DNA from: Dryocola sp032000125
GTDB lineage: Bacteria > Pseudomonadota > Gammaproteobacteria > Enterobacterales > Enterobacteriaceae
NCBI GenBank assembly: GCA_032000125.1
Contig: DAMALH010000002.1
Location: 1 to 64,000, forward strand
Direction: 5' to 3'
DNA: 64,000 nucleotides
Position numbers and translations under genes: made by a program. The notes under the pieces were generated by a model that was not told the origin of the DNA, did no database searches, and was given only the letters and a program-made list of their open reading frames with translations. Shown here piece by piece: positions 17,553-25,714 of this stretch (positions are counted from its first letter, which is position 1; each line of letters starts with the position of its first letter).

Positions 17553-18769
17553 CCTTTCACAATCTGCGCAACGGCTTTGGCAAAGCGCTGCATACCCTCT
17601 TCGATATCAGCATCGTCCACAATCAGCGAGGGCGCAAAACGCATCACGTCCGGACCGGCGTTTAACACCATCACCCCTTCCTGCGCGGCGGCATAAAGGA
17701 ATTCACGGGCGCGTCCTTTGTACTGCGGCTTCAGCTCGGCGCCAATCAGCAAACCCATGCCGCGAATTTCACTGAATACGTCAAACTGCTCGTCGATTTT
17801 CCGCAAATGCTTCACAAATCGCTGGCGCTTCGCCGATACGCCATCCAGCACTTCCGGCGTGTTAATAATATCAAACGCGGCGCCGGCAACAGCGCAGGCC
17901 AGCGGGTTGCCGCCATAGGTTGAACCGTGCGTACCGACATGGAACGCCGAGGCGATTTCCTGCGTGGTCAGCATTACGCTTACCGGGAAACCGCCGCCGA
18001 GCGCTTTGGCGCTGGTCAGAATGTCCGGCGTTACGCCATAGTGCATATAGGCAAACAGCTCTCCGGTACGCCCCATGCCGGACTGTACCTCATCGAAAAC
18101 CAGCAGCGCATTGTGTTCATCACACAGCTCGCGCAGCCCCTGCAGGAACTCAGGCATTGCGGCGATTACCCCGCCTTCGCCCTGAATCGGCTCAACGACG
18201 ATCGCGCAGGTGTGGTCATCGATAACGGCTTTTACCGCATGCAGGTCGTTAAACGGCACGTGAATAATATCGGCAGGTTTTGGGCCAAACCCATCGGAAT
18301 ACTTCGGCTGTCCGCCAACCGAAACGGTAAACAGCGAGCGGCCATGGAAGGCGTTATGGAAGGCGATAATTTTGGATTTGTAGGGGCTATGGCGGGTAGA
18401 AGCGTAATAGCGCGCCAGCTTAAACGCGGTTTCGTTCGCTTCGGTACCGGAATTCATAAACAGTAGGCGTTCGGCAAACGTTGCCTCAATCAGCTTGCGG
18501 CCCAAACGCAGGGCGGGTTCATTGGTAAACACGTTGCTGGTGTGCCACAGCGTTTCACCCTGGGTCTTTAACGCTGCCACCAGCGCCGGATGACAGTGCC
18601 CCAGCGCCGTAACCGCGATGCCGCCGGCGAAATCAACGTACTCTTTGCCCTGGCTGTCCCATACGCGGCTGCCCTTGCCCTTTACCGGAATAAACTCCGC
18701 CGGTGCATAAACCGGCAGAATAACCTCATCAAAAGTCGCGCGGGTAATTGCTGATTGTTCAGTGGCCAT
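17549..18769 (-). CDS. argD: Acetylornithine/succinyldiaminopimelate aminotransferase
   Basis: ArgD is a PLP-dependent class III aminotransferase working in arginine synthesis (N-acetylornithine) and lysine synthesis (N-succinyl-diaminopimelate). The 406-residue protein has the PLP-binding NSGTEAN motif (about 106-112), Asp226 in VFDEVQ and the Schiff-base Lys255 in TSAKALGGGF. It follows pabA on the same strand with an 87-nt gap that contains tandem ARG boxes, indicating repression by ArgR with arginine. Confidence 0.97.
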   Translation of the reverse strand: MATEQSAITRATFDEVILPVYAPAEFIPVKGKGSRVWDSQGKEYVDFAGGIAVTALGHCHPALVAALKTQGETLWHTSNVFTNEPALRLGRKLIEATFAERLLFMNSGTEANETAFKLARYYASTRHSPYKSKIIAFHNAFHGRSLFTVSVGGQPKYSDGFGPKPADIIHVPFNDLHAVKAVIDDHTCAIVVEPIQGEGGVIAAMPEFLQGLRELCDEHNALLVFDEVQSGMGRTGELFAYMHYGVTPDILTSAKALGGGFPVSVMLTTQEIASAFHVGTHGSTYGGNPLACAVAGAAFDIINTPEVLDGVSAKRQRFVKHLRKIDEQFDVFSEIRGMGLLIGAELKPQYKGRAREFLYAAAQEGVMVLNAGPDVMRFAPSLIVDDADIEEGMQRFAKAVAQIVKG

Positions 18770-18802
18770 TGCTTCCCCATCCAGTTTTTATGCAAAAAGA
18801 CA

Positions 18803-18841
18803 AATGAAAATATAATCAAGAAATATGCATAAAAAATCACA
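18803..18841 (-). promoter_or_regulatory. Tandem ARG boxes (ArgR operator) upstream of argD
   Basis: Two imperfect 18-bp ARG boxes lie at 18803-18820 (core TGAAA-ATAT-AATCA) and 18824-18841 (core TGCAT-AAAA-AATCA). They are separated by exactly 3 bp, the spacing ArgR hexamers require. Each half matches the TGAAT/ATTCA consensus at 4 of 5 positions. They sit 34-72 nt before the argD start. Confidence 0.75.
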
Positions 18842-18856
18842 GACTGGCAATAAAAA

Positions 18857-19420
18857 TTACCGCTTAAGGAAATTGGCCAGCAGCGGGTGGCCCTGTTCGC
18901 TGAGGATGCTTTCAGGATGGAACTGCACGCCTTCAAGATCCAGTTCGCGGTGGCGGATGCCCATAATTTCGCGTTTATCGCTCCAGGCGGTAACGTCAAA
19001 ACTATCCGGCAAGGTCGCGGGATCGATAATCAGCGAATGGTAGCGAGTTACGGTGAGGGGGTTATTCAGGCCGCTGAATACGCCGCTGTTATTGTGGGTG
19101 ATAGCTGAGGTTTTACCGTGCATCACCTTTTCGGCGCGGATAATCGTTGCGCCAAATGCCTGTGCAATAGCCTGATGACCCAGGCAAACGCCGAGAATGG
19201 GCAGTTGACCGGCAAAATGTTCAATGGCCGCAAGGGAAATCCCGGCCTCTGTGGGCGTACAGGGGCCGGGAGAAATCACAAGCCTTGCAGGCGCGAGGGC
19301 GGCAATTTCCGAGAGCGTAATTTCATCGTTACGCTTTACCACTACCTCAGCGCCAAGCTCGCAAAAATACTGATACAGATTCCAGGTGAAGGAATCGTAA
19401 TTGTCGATAAGCAGTAACAT
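18857..19420 (-). CDS. pabA: Aminodeoxychorismate synthase glutamine amidotransferase
   Basis: PabA releases ammonia from glutamine for PabB, which converts chorismate to 4-amino-4-deoxychorismate on the way to folate. The 187-residue class I amidotransferase has the nucleophile Cys79 in GVCLGHQ and the catalytic pair His168/Glu170 in VQFHPES. It follows fic by 33 nt and precedes argD, the same fic-pabA-argD order as in E. coli. Confidence 0.97.
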   Translation of the reverse strand: MLLLIDNYDSFTWNLYQYFCELGAEVVVKRNDEITLSEIAALAPARLVISPGPCTPTEAGISLAAIEHFAGQLPILGVCLGHQAIAQAFGATIIRAEKVMHGKTSAITHNNSGVFSGLNNPLTVTRYHSLIIDPATLPDSFDVTAWSDKREIMGIRHRELDLEGVQFHPESILSEQGHPLLANFLKR

Positions 19421-19453
19421 GGCGGCTCCGGCAGAATAAAGTACCGCGCTATT

Positions 19454-20056
19454 CTATTCGCTTTCCCGCGCCTCGCTCACCACTTTAGTAAAAATCGCCG
19501 TAAGCGGCTTGAGATCGCCCAGCGCCCCCGCCTGGTTGGCGGCCTGCCAGACATCTTGTTCTGTTTTACTCCAGTCAAGCGTATAGCCCGCATGGATTGC
19601 CAGTTGTTCGAAGAACACGCGCTGCGCCCGGCCGCTACCGACACGGAACGGATGAAGCACGTTTATTTCACAGTAATAATGCGCCAGCCGCTCGATAAAG
19701 TCCGGCTTCTCAAGATCGGTCAGGTAGCGTTCATCTTCCAGCTCCTGCATCAGATCGTTGCCTTCGTTTTCGATGTATTCAAAATGGCAGAAACGCGTCT
19801 CACCCTGATAGATATCTACTTTCCGCAGCTCGCCGGCCCAGTCGAAGACGTCCTGGAAAAGCTGCTGATGAATAGAACACAGCCACGGCAGGCCCATACG
19901 CGTCGGGCCAAGTTCGATGGTGGCCGCCCGTAACGCGGTAAGTTCATACTCAGCGTCTTTCAGCCGTTGCGCCTCACGTATATTCAGCCGGTTACGCAGG
20001 ACATGAATACCAGACCAGAAATAGGGATCGCGCCCTTCGCCGAATTTATCGCTCAT
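19454..20056 (-). CDS. fic: Fic-domain protein (class I, FicT-like)
   Basis: A 200-residue Fic-fold protein. Fic enzymes usually AMPylate target proteins; in related FicT toxins the target is DNA gyrase and topoisomerase IV. The core motif reads HPFRVGSGR (residues 135-143) instead of the consensus HPFx(D/E)GNGR: the metal-binding acidic residue is Val and the Asn is Ser. E. coli Fic has the same Val and Ser changes, so activity may be weak or conditional. The start MSDKFGEG is chosen by homology; an upstream Met lies inside yhfG. It overlaps yhfG by 11 nt. Confidence 0.93.
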   Translation of the reverse strand: MSDKFGEGRDPYFWSGIHVLRNRLNIREAQRLKDAEYELTALRAATIELGPTRMGLPWLCSIHQQLFQDVFDWAGELRKVDIYQGETRFCHFEYIENEGNDLMQELEDERYLTDLEKPDFIERLAHYYCEINVLHPFRVGSGRAQRVFFEQLAIHAGYTLDWSKTEQDVWQAANQAGALGDLKPLTAIFTKVVSEARESE

Positions 20057-20216
20057 AGTGACCCCGCACTTCGCTAATGCGTGCCAGGGCTTCATCACGC
20101 GTGAGCGTAATCAGCGGAACATCAATACCCTCCAGCCGATTGCTGGCCTGAAACGAGCGGCTGCGCTGCTGCTGCCACAGACGGGATTTTTGCTTTTCGG
20201 TGAGTTTCTTGCCCAT
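20046..20216 (-). CDS. yhfG: YhfG, Fic antitoxin (FicA-like)
   Basis: A 56-residue basic protein, MGKKLTEKQKSRLWQQQ to GHYER. It carries SNRLEG at residues 25-30, a match to the (S/T)xxxE(G/N) inhibitory motif whose Glu blocks ATP gamma-phosphate binding in class I Fic systems. The strong site GGGAGG lies 4 nt before the ATG, and the ORF overlaps fic by 11 nt, the usual antitoxin-first arrangement with coupled translation. An upstream in-frame extension lacks support. Confidence 0.88.
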   Translation of the reverse strand: MGKKLTEKQKSRLWQQQRSRSFQASNRLEGIDVPLITLTRDEALARISEVRGHYER

Positions 20217-20323
20217 ATTGCCTCCCTTATTGCGTTGCTGTTTTGCCACAAGTATAAGCAGCATTCTGCACAGTTGCCGGGGAGTGAGCAGAACGCGGGC
20301 CAGATCGACCCGCGCGCCGGGAA

Positions 20324-20896
20324 TTAAGGCAGGACTTTAGCGGAGAGGATAACTATCGGTTTTGAGGGAACATTCTGGTAAGGACCGACGTCATGCGACT
20401 GAACCTGCGAAATCTTGTCAGCCACTTCCATTCCTTTCACAACTTTACCAAATACCGCATAACCGAAGTCGCGCTGGCCGTGATCGAGGAAAGCGTTGTC
20501 CGCAACGTTGATGAAGAACTGACTGGTTGCGCTGTCTTTATCTGCGGTACGCGCCATAGAGATGGTGCCGCGAGTGTTGCGCAGGCCGTTATCCGCTTCG
20601 TTTTTAATCGGCGGGTTGGGCTGCTTCTGATTCATATCTTCAGTAAAGCCGCCGCCCTGAACCATAAAGCCCGGGATCACACGGTGAAAGGTGGTGTTGT
20701 TATAGAAACCGCTGTTGACGTAATCAACAAAGTTCTTCACCGATACGGGGGCTTTTTGGCTATTTAATTCAAGCTCAATATTACCGGCGGACGTCGTCAG
20801 TAAAACGTGGGGATCGCCGCTTGCTGCCAGAGCAGCAGGGGAAACAGCCGAGATGGCGAATACAGCCGCAACAGCCGCCAGAGTCGATTTGAACAT
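20324..20896 (-). CDS. ppiA: Periplasmic peptidyl-prolyl cis-trans isomerase A (cyclophilin)
   Basis: A 190-residue periplasmic cyclophilin. The signal peptide MFKSTLAAVAAVFAISAVSP ends at about residue 24 (AALA-ASG). The cyclophilin core has FHRVIPGFMVQGG and SQFFINVADN, the active-site regions. The long in-frame upstream stretch (61 codons) is rejected because it would bury the signal peptide; the chosen ATG has AAGGAA upstream. Confidence 0.97.
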   Translation of the reverse strand: MFKSTLAAVAAVFAISAVSPAALAASGDPHVLLTTSAGNIELELNSQKAPVSVKNFVDYVNSGFYNNTTFHRVIPGFMVQGGGFTEDMNQKQPNPPIKNEADNGLRNTRGTISMARTADKDSATSQFFINVADNAFLDHGQRDFGYAVFGKVVKGMEVADKISQVQSHDVGPYQNVPSKPIVILSAKVLP

Positions 20897-21039
20897 CAGG
20901 AATTCCTTACGAAGGCAGTGAATGAAGCAAGTTACCAGAGTGTAAAGAGGCGGAGCAGCGGGCGCCAGCCCTTTACGGTTTTTTACTTTACAAAAAATCA
21001 ATAAGTTGCACGTATGAGCCGCTTTCACACGTTGAAATA

Positions 21040-21055
21040 TGTGAGCTGATTCATG
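21040..21055 (-). promoter_or_regulatory. Possible CRP site upstream of ppiA/tsgA
   Basis: TGTGAGCTGATTCATG has one perfect TGTGA half and a weak second half (TCATG). E. coli ppiA is CRP-regulated, so the site is plausible. It is 144 nt from the ppiA start and 122 nt from tsgA; which gene it serves cannot be told. Confidence 0.4.
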
Positions 21056-21176
21056 AAACGAATGGTAATTTCCAAACATAATTGCATCGAATGTTTAAAT
21101 CGATCACGTTCACGGATAAAATTCACCCGCTCACAGCGCCGCCAACGCGCTTTATACTTCTATTCACAGGCAAGAT

Positions 21177-22367
21177 ATGACTAACAGCAACCGTACCAAG
21201 CTGCTATGGATCAGCTTTTTCTCCTACGCCCTGACCGGTGCGTTGGTGATTGTCACCGGCATGGTGATGGGAAATATCGCAGAATACTTCCAGCTACCCG
21301 TTTCCAGCATGAGCAACACCTTCACCTTCCTGAACGCCGGCATCCTGATCTCAATCTTCCTGAACGCCTGGCTGATGGAAATCGTGCCGCTGAAAACGCA
21401 GTTACGCTTCGGCTTCCTGCTGATGATCCTGGCCGTAGCCGGGCTGATTCTGGGCCACAACCTGACCATCTTCTCCGCTTCCATGTTTGTTCTGGGCCTG
21501 GTCAGCGGCATCACGATGTCGATTGGTACTTTCCTTATCACCCATATGTATGAAGGCCGTCAGCGCGGTTCACGCCTGCTGTTTACCGACTCTTTCTTCA
21601 GCATGGCGGGGATGATCTTCCCGATGGTGGCCGCGATTCTTCTCGCGCGCAGCATCAACTGGTACTGGGTCTATGTCTGCATCGGTCTGGTATACGTTGC
21701 TATTTTCCTGCTGACGCTGGGCTGTGAATTCCCGGCGCTGGGCAAACATGCGAAAAAAGAAGCTGATGCTCAGCCGGTCGTAAAAGAAAAATGGGGCATC
21801 GGCGTGCTGTTCCTGTCCGTCGCGGCGCTGTGCTATATCCTCGGACAGTTGGGCTTCATCTCCTGGGTGCCTGAATACGCTAAAAGCCTGGGCATGAACA
21901 TTAACGATGCCGGCAAACTGGTGAGCGACTTCTGGATGTCATACATGGTCGGCATGTGGATTTTCAGCTTCGTTCTGCGTTTCTTCGATCTGCAGCGTAT
22001 TCTGATGGTGCTGGCAGGTGCGGCAACGGTACTGATGTACCTGTTCAACTCCGGCGAGCCTGCGCATCTGGCGTGGTTTATCCTGGCTCTGGGCTTCTTC
22101 TCCAGCGCGATCTACACCACCATCATTACGCTTGGCTCTCTGCAAACCAAAATCGCCTCGCCGAAACTGGTTAACTTTGTGCTGACCTGCGGCACCATCG
22201 GCACCATGCTGACCTTCGTGGTTACCGGCCCGATTGTGGCCCACAGCGGCCCGCATGCGGCGCTGCAAACTGCAAACGGCCTGTATGCCGTCGTCTTTGT
22301 GATGTGTGCACTGCTCGGTCTGGTGACTAAACACCGCCAGCATAACGCAGCGGCTACTGCTCACTAA
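21177..22367 (+). CDS. tsgA: MFS transporter TsgA
   Basis: A 396-residue major facilitator superfamily protein with 12 predicted membrane segments, starting MTNSNRTKLLWISFFSYALTGALVIVTGMVMG. The Salmonella homologue was identified as a tellurite/selenite-responsive gene; the transported substrate is unknown. It sits upstream of nirB in the same orientation, separated by 319 nt with its own hairpin. Confidence 0.94.
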   Translation: MTNSNRTKLLWISFFSYALTGALVIVTGMVMGNIAEYFQLPVSSMSNTFTFLNAGILISIFLNAWLMEIVPLKTQLRFGFLLMILAVAGLILGHNLTIFSASMFVLGLVSGITMSIGTFLITHMYEGRQRGSRLLFTDSFFSMAGMIFPMVAAILLARSINWYWVYVCIGLVYVAIFLLTLGCEFPALGKHAKKEADAQPVVKEKWGIGVLFLSVAALCYILGQLGFISWVPEYAKSLGMNINDAGKLVSDFWMSYMVGMWIFSFVLRFFDLQRILMVLAGAATVLMYLFNSGEPAHLAWFILALGFFSSAIYTTIITLGSLQTKIASPKLVNFVLTCGTIGTMLTFVVTGPIVAHSGPHAALQTANGLYAVVFVMCALLGLVTKHRQHNAAATAH

Positions 22368-22374
22368 GTTTGCC

Positions 22375-22400
22375 ACCCTCTCTCCTGCCGGGGAGAGGGT
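22375..22400. repeat. Palindromic hairpin after tsgA
   Basis: Arms ACCCTCTC (22375-22382) and GAGAGGGT (22393-22400) extend inward by three more pairs to a 4-nt loop. There is no T run. The core ACCCTCT...AGAGGGT recurs after nirD, which suggests a dispersed palindromic element; it may also stabilise the tsgA mRNA 3' end. Confidence 0.6.
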
Positions 22401-22585
22401 TCAACCCGCCAGGCGTTTGCCGTCTTTTAACCGAAGACGCTAAGTCACTTCCAGGTCTTATTACCCCCTGCACTACCCCTTTTTTTAACTCACGTCACGA
22501 TCCGCTCAATGACCGCCAGCTTTACCCTCCTGGCGAAAAACCAACCAATTCCATGACTTAGAAAAATCCTCTCAAATCAACTATA

Positions 22586-22601
22586 TACCTCTTAATGGGT
22601 A
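22586..22601 (+). promoter_or_regulatory. NarL/NarP site of the nir promoter
   Basis: Heptamers TACCTCT and ATGGGTA are arranged head to head with a 2-bp spacer (7-2-7). The centre is at -69.5 relative to the predicted start near 22663, exactly the position of the E. coli nirB NarL/NarP site. Confidence 0.85.
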
Positions 22602-22614
22602 TATAAAGGCGTAT

Positions 22615-22628
22615 TTGATTTATATCAA
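22615..22628 (+). promoter_or_regulatory. FNR site of the nir promoter
   Basis: TTGATTTATATCAA is a perfect FNR consensus (TTGAT-N4-ATCAA). It is centred 41.5 bp before the predicted start near 22663; the likely -10 is TAAGGT (22650-22655). This gives class II activation under anaerobiosis. Confidence 0.93.
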
Positions 22629-22686
22629 TAATCACCTTTGCTGAATCGTTAAGGTAGGCGGTAATAGAAAAGAAATTGAGGCAATT

Positions 22687-25236
22687 ATGAGCAAAGTCAA
22701 AATCGCAATCATCGGCAATGGCATGGTCGGCCATCGCTTTATTGAGGACTTACTTGATAAAGCCCAGCCCGGCCAGTTCGACATTACCGTCTTTTGTGAA
22801 GAGCCGCGCAAAGCCTATGACCGCGTGCATCTCTCTTCCTATTTTTCTCACCATACCGCTGAAGAATTATCGCTGGTTCGCGAAGGCTTCTATGAAAAGC
22901 ACGGTATAAATGTGCTGGTGGGCGAACGCGCCATCACCATTAACCGCCAGGAGAAAGTGATCCACTCTAATACTGGCCGTACCGTGTATTACGACAAACT
23001 GATTATGGCGACAGGTTCTTACCCGTGGATACCGCCTATTAAAGGCTCCGAAACCCAGGACTGCTTTGTCTACCGCACCATTGAAGATTTAAACGCCATT
23101 GAAGCCTGCGCACGTCGCAGCAAACGCGGCGCCGTTGTTGGCGGCGGCCTGCTGGGTCTGGAAGCGGCAGGCGCCCTGAAAAACCTTGGCGTGGAAACCC
23201 ACGTTATCGAATTCGCGCCAATGCTGATGGCAGAACAGCTCGATCGGATGGGCGGCGAGCAGCTACGCAACAAAATCGAAAGCATGGGCGTGCGCGTGCA
23301 CACCAGCAAAAACACCCTGGAAATTGTTCAGGAAGGAAAAGAAGCGCGTAAAACTATGCGCTTTGCTGACGGCAGCGAGCTTGAAATCGACTTTATCGTC
23401 TTCTCAACCGGTATCCGCCCACGCGATAAGCTGGCTACCCAGTGCGGGCTGGCCACCGCGCAGCGCGGCGGCATTGCCATCAACGACAGTTGCCAGACCT
23501 CCGACCCGGACATCTACGCCATCGGCGAATGCGCAAGCTGGAACAACCGCGTGTACGGCCTGGTTGCGCCAGGCTACAAAATGGCGCAGGTCACAGCCGA
23601 TCATCTGCTGGGCAGCGAAAACGCCTTCGAAGGCGCGGACATGAGCGCCAAGCTGAAGCTGCTGGGCGTGGACGTTGGCGGCATCGGCGATGCACACGCC
23701 CGCACGCCGAACGCCCGCAGCTACGTTTACCTGGACGAAAGCAAAGAAGTGTATAAACGCCTGGTGGTCAGCGAAGATAATAAAACCCTGCTGGGCGCGG
23801 TACTGGTTGGCGACACCAGCGATTACGGCAACCTGCTGCAGCTTGTGCTAAACGCCATTGAGCTGCCGGAAAACCCGGACGCTCTGATCCTGCCTTCTCA
23901 CGCGAGCAGCGGCAAACCCTCCATCGGCGTAGACAAACTGCCGGATACCGCGCAGATCTGTTCATGCTTTGATGTCACCAAAGGCGACCTGATAAGCGCC
24001 ATTAACAAAGGCTGCCATACCGTCGCGGCGCTGAAAGCAGAAACCAAAGCCGGTACCGGCTGCGGCGGCTGTATTCCGTTGGTTACCCAGGTGCTGAACG
24101 CTGAACTGGCGAAGCAGGGTATTGAAGTCAATAACAACCTGTGCGAGCACTTCGCCTTCTCCCGCCAGGAGCTCTACCACCTCATTCGCGTGGAAGGTAT
24201 TAAAACCTTCGACGAGCTACTGACCAAATACGGCAAAGGCTACGGCTGCGAAGTCTGTAAACCTACCGTCGGTTCCCTGCTCGCTTCATGCTGGAACGAC
24301 TATGTCCTTGAGCCGCTGCATACTCCGCTGCAGGACACCAACGATAACTTCCTGGGCAACATCCAGAAAGACGGCACCTACTCGGTGATCCCACGTTCTG
24401 CCGGCGGCGAAATCACACCGGAAGGGCTGATGGTCGTTGGCCGTATCGCCCGTGAATACAACCTTTACACCAAAATTACCGGCTCTCAGCGTATTGGCCT
24501 GTTCGGCGCGCAGAAAGATGATTTACCGGAAATCTGGCGTCAACTGATTGAAGCCGGCTTTGAAACCGGTCATGCCTACGCTAAAGCGCTGCGCATGGCG
24601 AAAACCTGCGTTGGCAGCACCTGGTGCCGTTACGGCGTGGGCGATAGCGTAGGCTTCGGCGTTGAGCTGGAAAACCGTTATAAAGGCATCCGTACTCCGC
24701 ACAAAATGAAGTTTGGCGTTTCTGGCTGCACCCGCGAGTGCGCCGAAGCGCAGGGCAAAGACGTGGGCATTATCGCCACCGAAAAAGGCTGGAACCTGTA
24801 CGTATGCGGTAACGGCGGCATGAAACCGCGTCATGCGGATCTGCTGGCTGCGGACCTCGATCACGATACCGTGATTAAATACCTGGACCGCTTCATGATG
24901 TTCTATATCCGTACAGCGGACAAACTGACTCGTACCGCATCCTGGCTGGAAAACCTGGAAGGCGGTATCGATTACCTTAAAAAAGTCATCATCGAAGACA
25001 AACTGGGTCTTAATGCCCAGCTCGAAGCTGAACTGACGCGTCTGCGCGAAAAAGTGATCTGCGAGTGGACCGAGACGGTAAACAGCCCGGCAGCCCAGGT
25101 TCGCTTCCAGCACTTTATCAACAGCCCGCAGCGTGACCCGAACGTGCAGGTTGTGCCGGAACGTCAACAGCATCGTCCAGCCACGCCGTATGAGCGTATT
25201 CCAGTCACTATGGTAGAAGCGGAGGAACTCGTATGA
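22687..25236 (+). CDS. nirB: NADH-dependent nitrite reductase large subunit
   Basis: NirB reduces nitrite to ammonia in the cytoplasm with electrons from NADH. The 849-residue protein has an FAD/NAD-binding part (GNGMVGHRF at the start; GGGLLGLEAAG near 155), a BFD-like [2Fe-2S] region with the cysteines of CSCFDV and GCGGCIPLV (about 420-460), and a C-terminal sirohaem/[4Fe-4S] domain with CVGSTWC and GCTREC (about 640-685). nirD overlaps its stop by 4 nt. The start has GAGGC upstream. Confidence 0.98.
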   Translation: MSKVKIAIIGNGMVGHRFIEDLLDKAQPGQFDITVFCEEPRKAYDRVHLSSYFSHHTAEELSLVREGFYEKHGINVLVGERAITINRQEKVIHSNTGRTVYYDKLIMATGSYPWIPPIKGSETQDCFVYRTIEDLNAIEACARRSKRGAVVGGGLLGLEAAGALKNLGVETHVIEFAPMLMAEQLDRMGGEQLRNKIESMGVRVHTSKNTLEIVQEGKEARKTMRFADGSELEIDFIVFSTGIRPRDKLATQCGLATAQRGGIAINDSCQTSDPDIYAIGECASWNNRVYGLVAPGYKMAQVTADHLLGSENAFEGADMSAKLKLLGVDVGGIGDAHARTPNARSYVYLDESKEVYKRLVVSEDNKTLLGAVLVGDTSDYGNLLQLVLNAIELPENPDALILPSHASSGKPSIGVDKLPDTAQICSCFDVTKGDLISAINKGCHTVAALKAETKAGTGCGGCIPLVTQVLNAELAKQGIEVNNNLCEHFAFSRQELYHLIRVEGIKTFDELLTKYGKGYGCEVCKPTVGSLLASCWNDYVLEPLHTPLQDTNDNFLGNIQKDGTYSVIPRSAGGEITPEGLMVVGRIAREYNLYTKITGSQRIGLFGAQKDDLPEIWRQLIEAGFETGHAYAKALRMAKTCVGSTWCRYGVGDSVGFGVELENRYKGIRTPHKMKFGVSGCTRECAEAQGKDVGIIATEKGWNLYVCGNGGMKPRHADLLAADLDHDTVIKYLDRFMMFYIRTADKLTRTASWLENLEGGIDYLKKVIIEDKLGLNAQLEAELTRLREKVICEWTETVNSPAAQVRFQHFINSPQRDPNVQVVPERQQHRPATPYERIPVTMVEAEELV

Positions 25237-25559
25237 GCCAGTGGACTACCGTTTGTCAGTTAAACGACATCCTGCCAGCAACCGGCGTTTGCGCCCTGCT
25301 GGGCGATCGGCAGATTGCGATTTTCCGCCCGCGTCATGACGAGCAGGTTTTCGCCATCAGCAATATCGACCCCTTTTTCCAGGCGAGCGTTTTGTCTCGC
25401 GGAATCATTGCCGAACACCAGAATGAACTGTGGGTGGCCAGCCCGCTGAAAAAACAGCGTTTCCGCCTGCGTGACGGGCTGTGCATGGAGGACGAAAGCC
25501 ACTCCGTTGCACACTTTGCCGCACGCGTTCAGGACGGCGCGGTGCAGATAAAAGCTTAA
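25233..25559 (+). CDS. nirD: Nitrite reductase small subunit
   Basis: NirD is the small Rieske-fold subunit of the NADH-nitrite reductase. The 108-residue protein (MSQWTTVCQLNDILPATGVCALLG to VQIKA) lacks the Cys/His pairs of true Rieske proteins, as usual for NirD, so it binds no cluster. The ATG overlaps the nirB stop (ATGA), coupling translation. Confidence 0.97.
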   Translation: MSQWTTVCQLNDILPATGVCALLGDRQIAIFRPRHDEQVFAISNIDPFFQASVLSRGIIAEHQNELWVASPLKKQRFRLRDGLCMEDESHSVAHFAARVQDGAVQIKA

Positions 25560-25580
25560 AGCACTCTTCCCTGCCCCGGG

Positions 25581-25649
25581 CCTCTTCTGCAGAAGAGGCA
25601 GAAAGCCAAAAAGGCTTCTCCGCATGACCCTCTTCTTCAGGAGAGGGTC
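25581..25649. repeat. Two palindromes in the nirD-nirC gap
   Basis: A perfect 18-bp palindrome (CCTCTTCTG and its complement) lies at 25581-25598. A second inverted repeat, GACCCTCT (25626-25633) and AGAGGGTC (25642-25649), follows. The second shares the ACCCTCT/AGAGGGT core with the element after tsgA. Neither has a T run; they may lower nirC expression or protect nirBD mRNA. Confidence 0.6.
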
Positions 25650-25714
25650 AGGGTAAGGGTCAATTACAGGCTCTTCTTTTTTAAATTTTCTTTTAAATAT
25701 TTGGGATAACAAAA

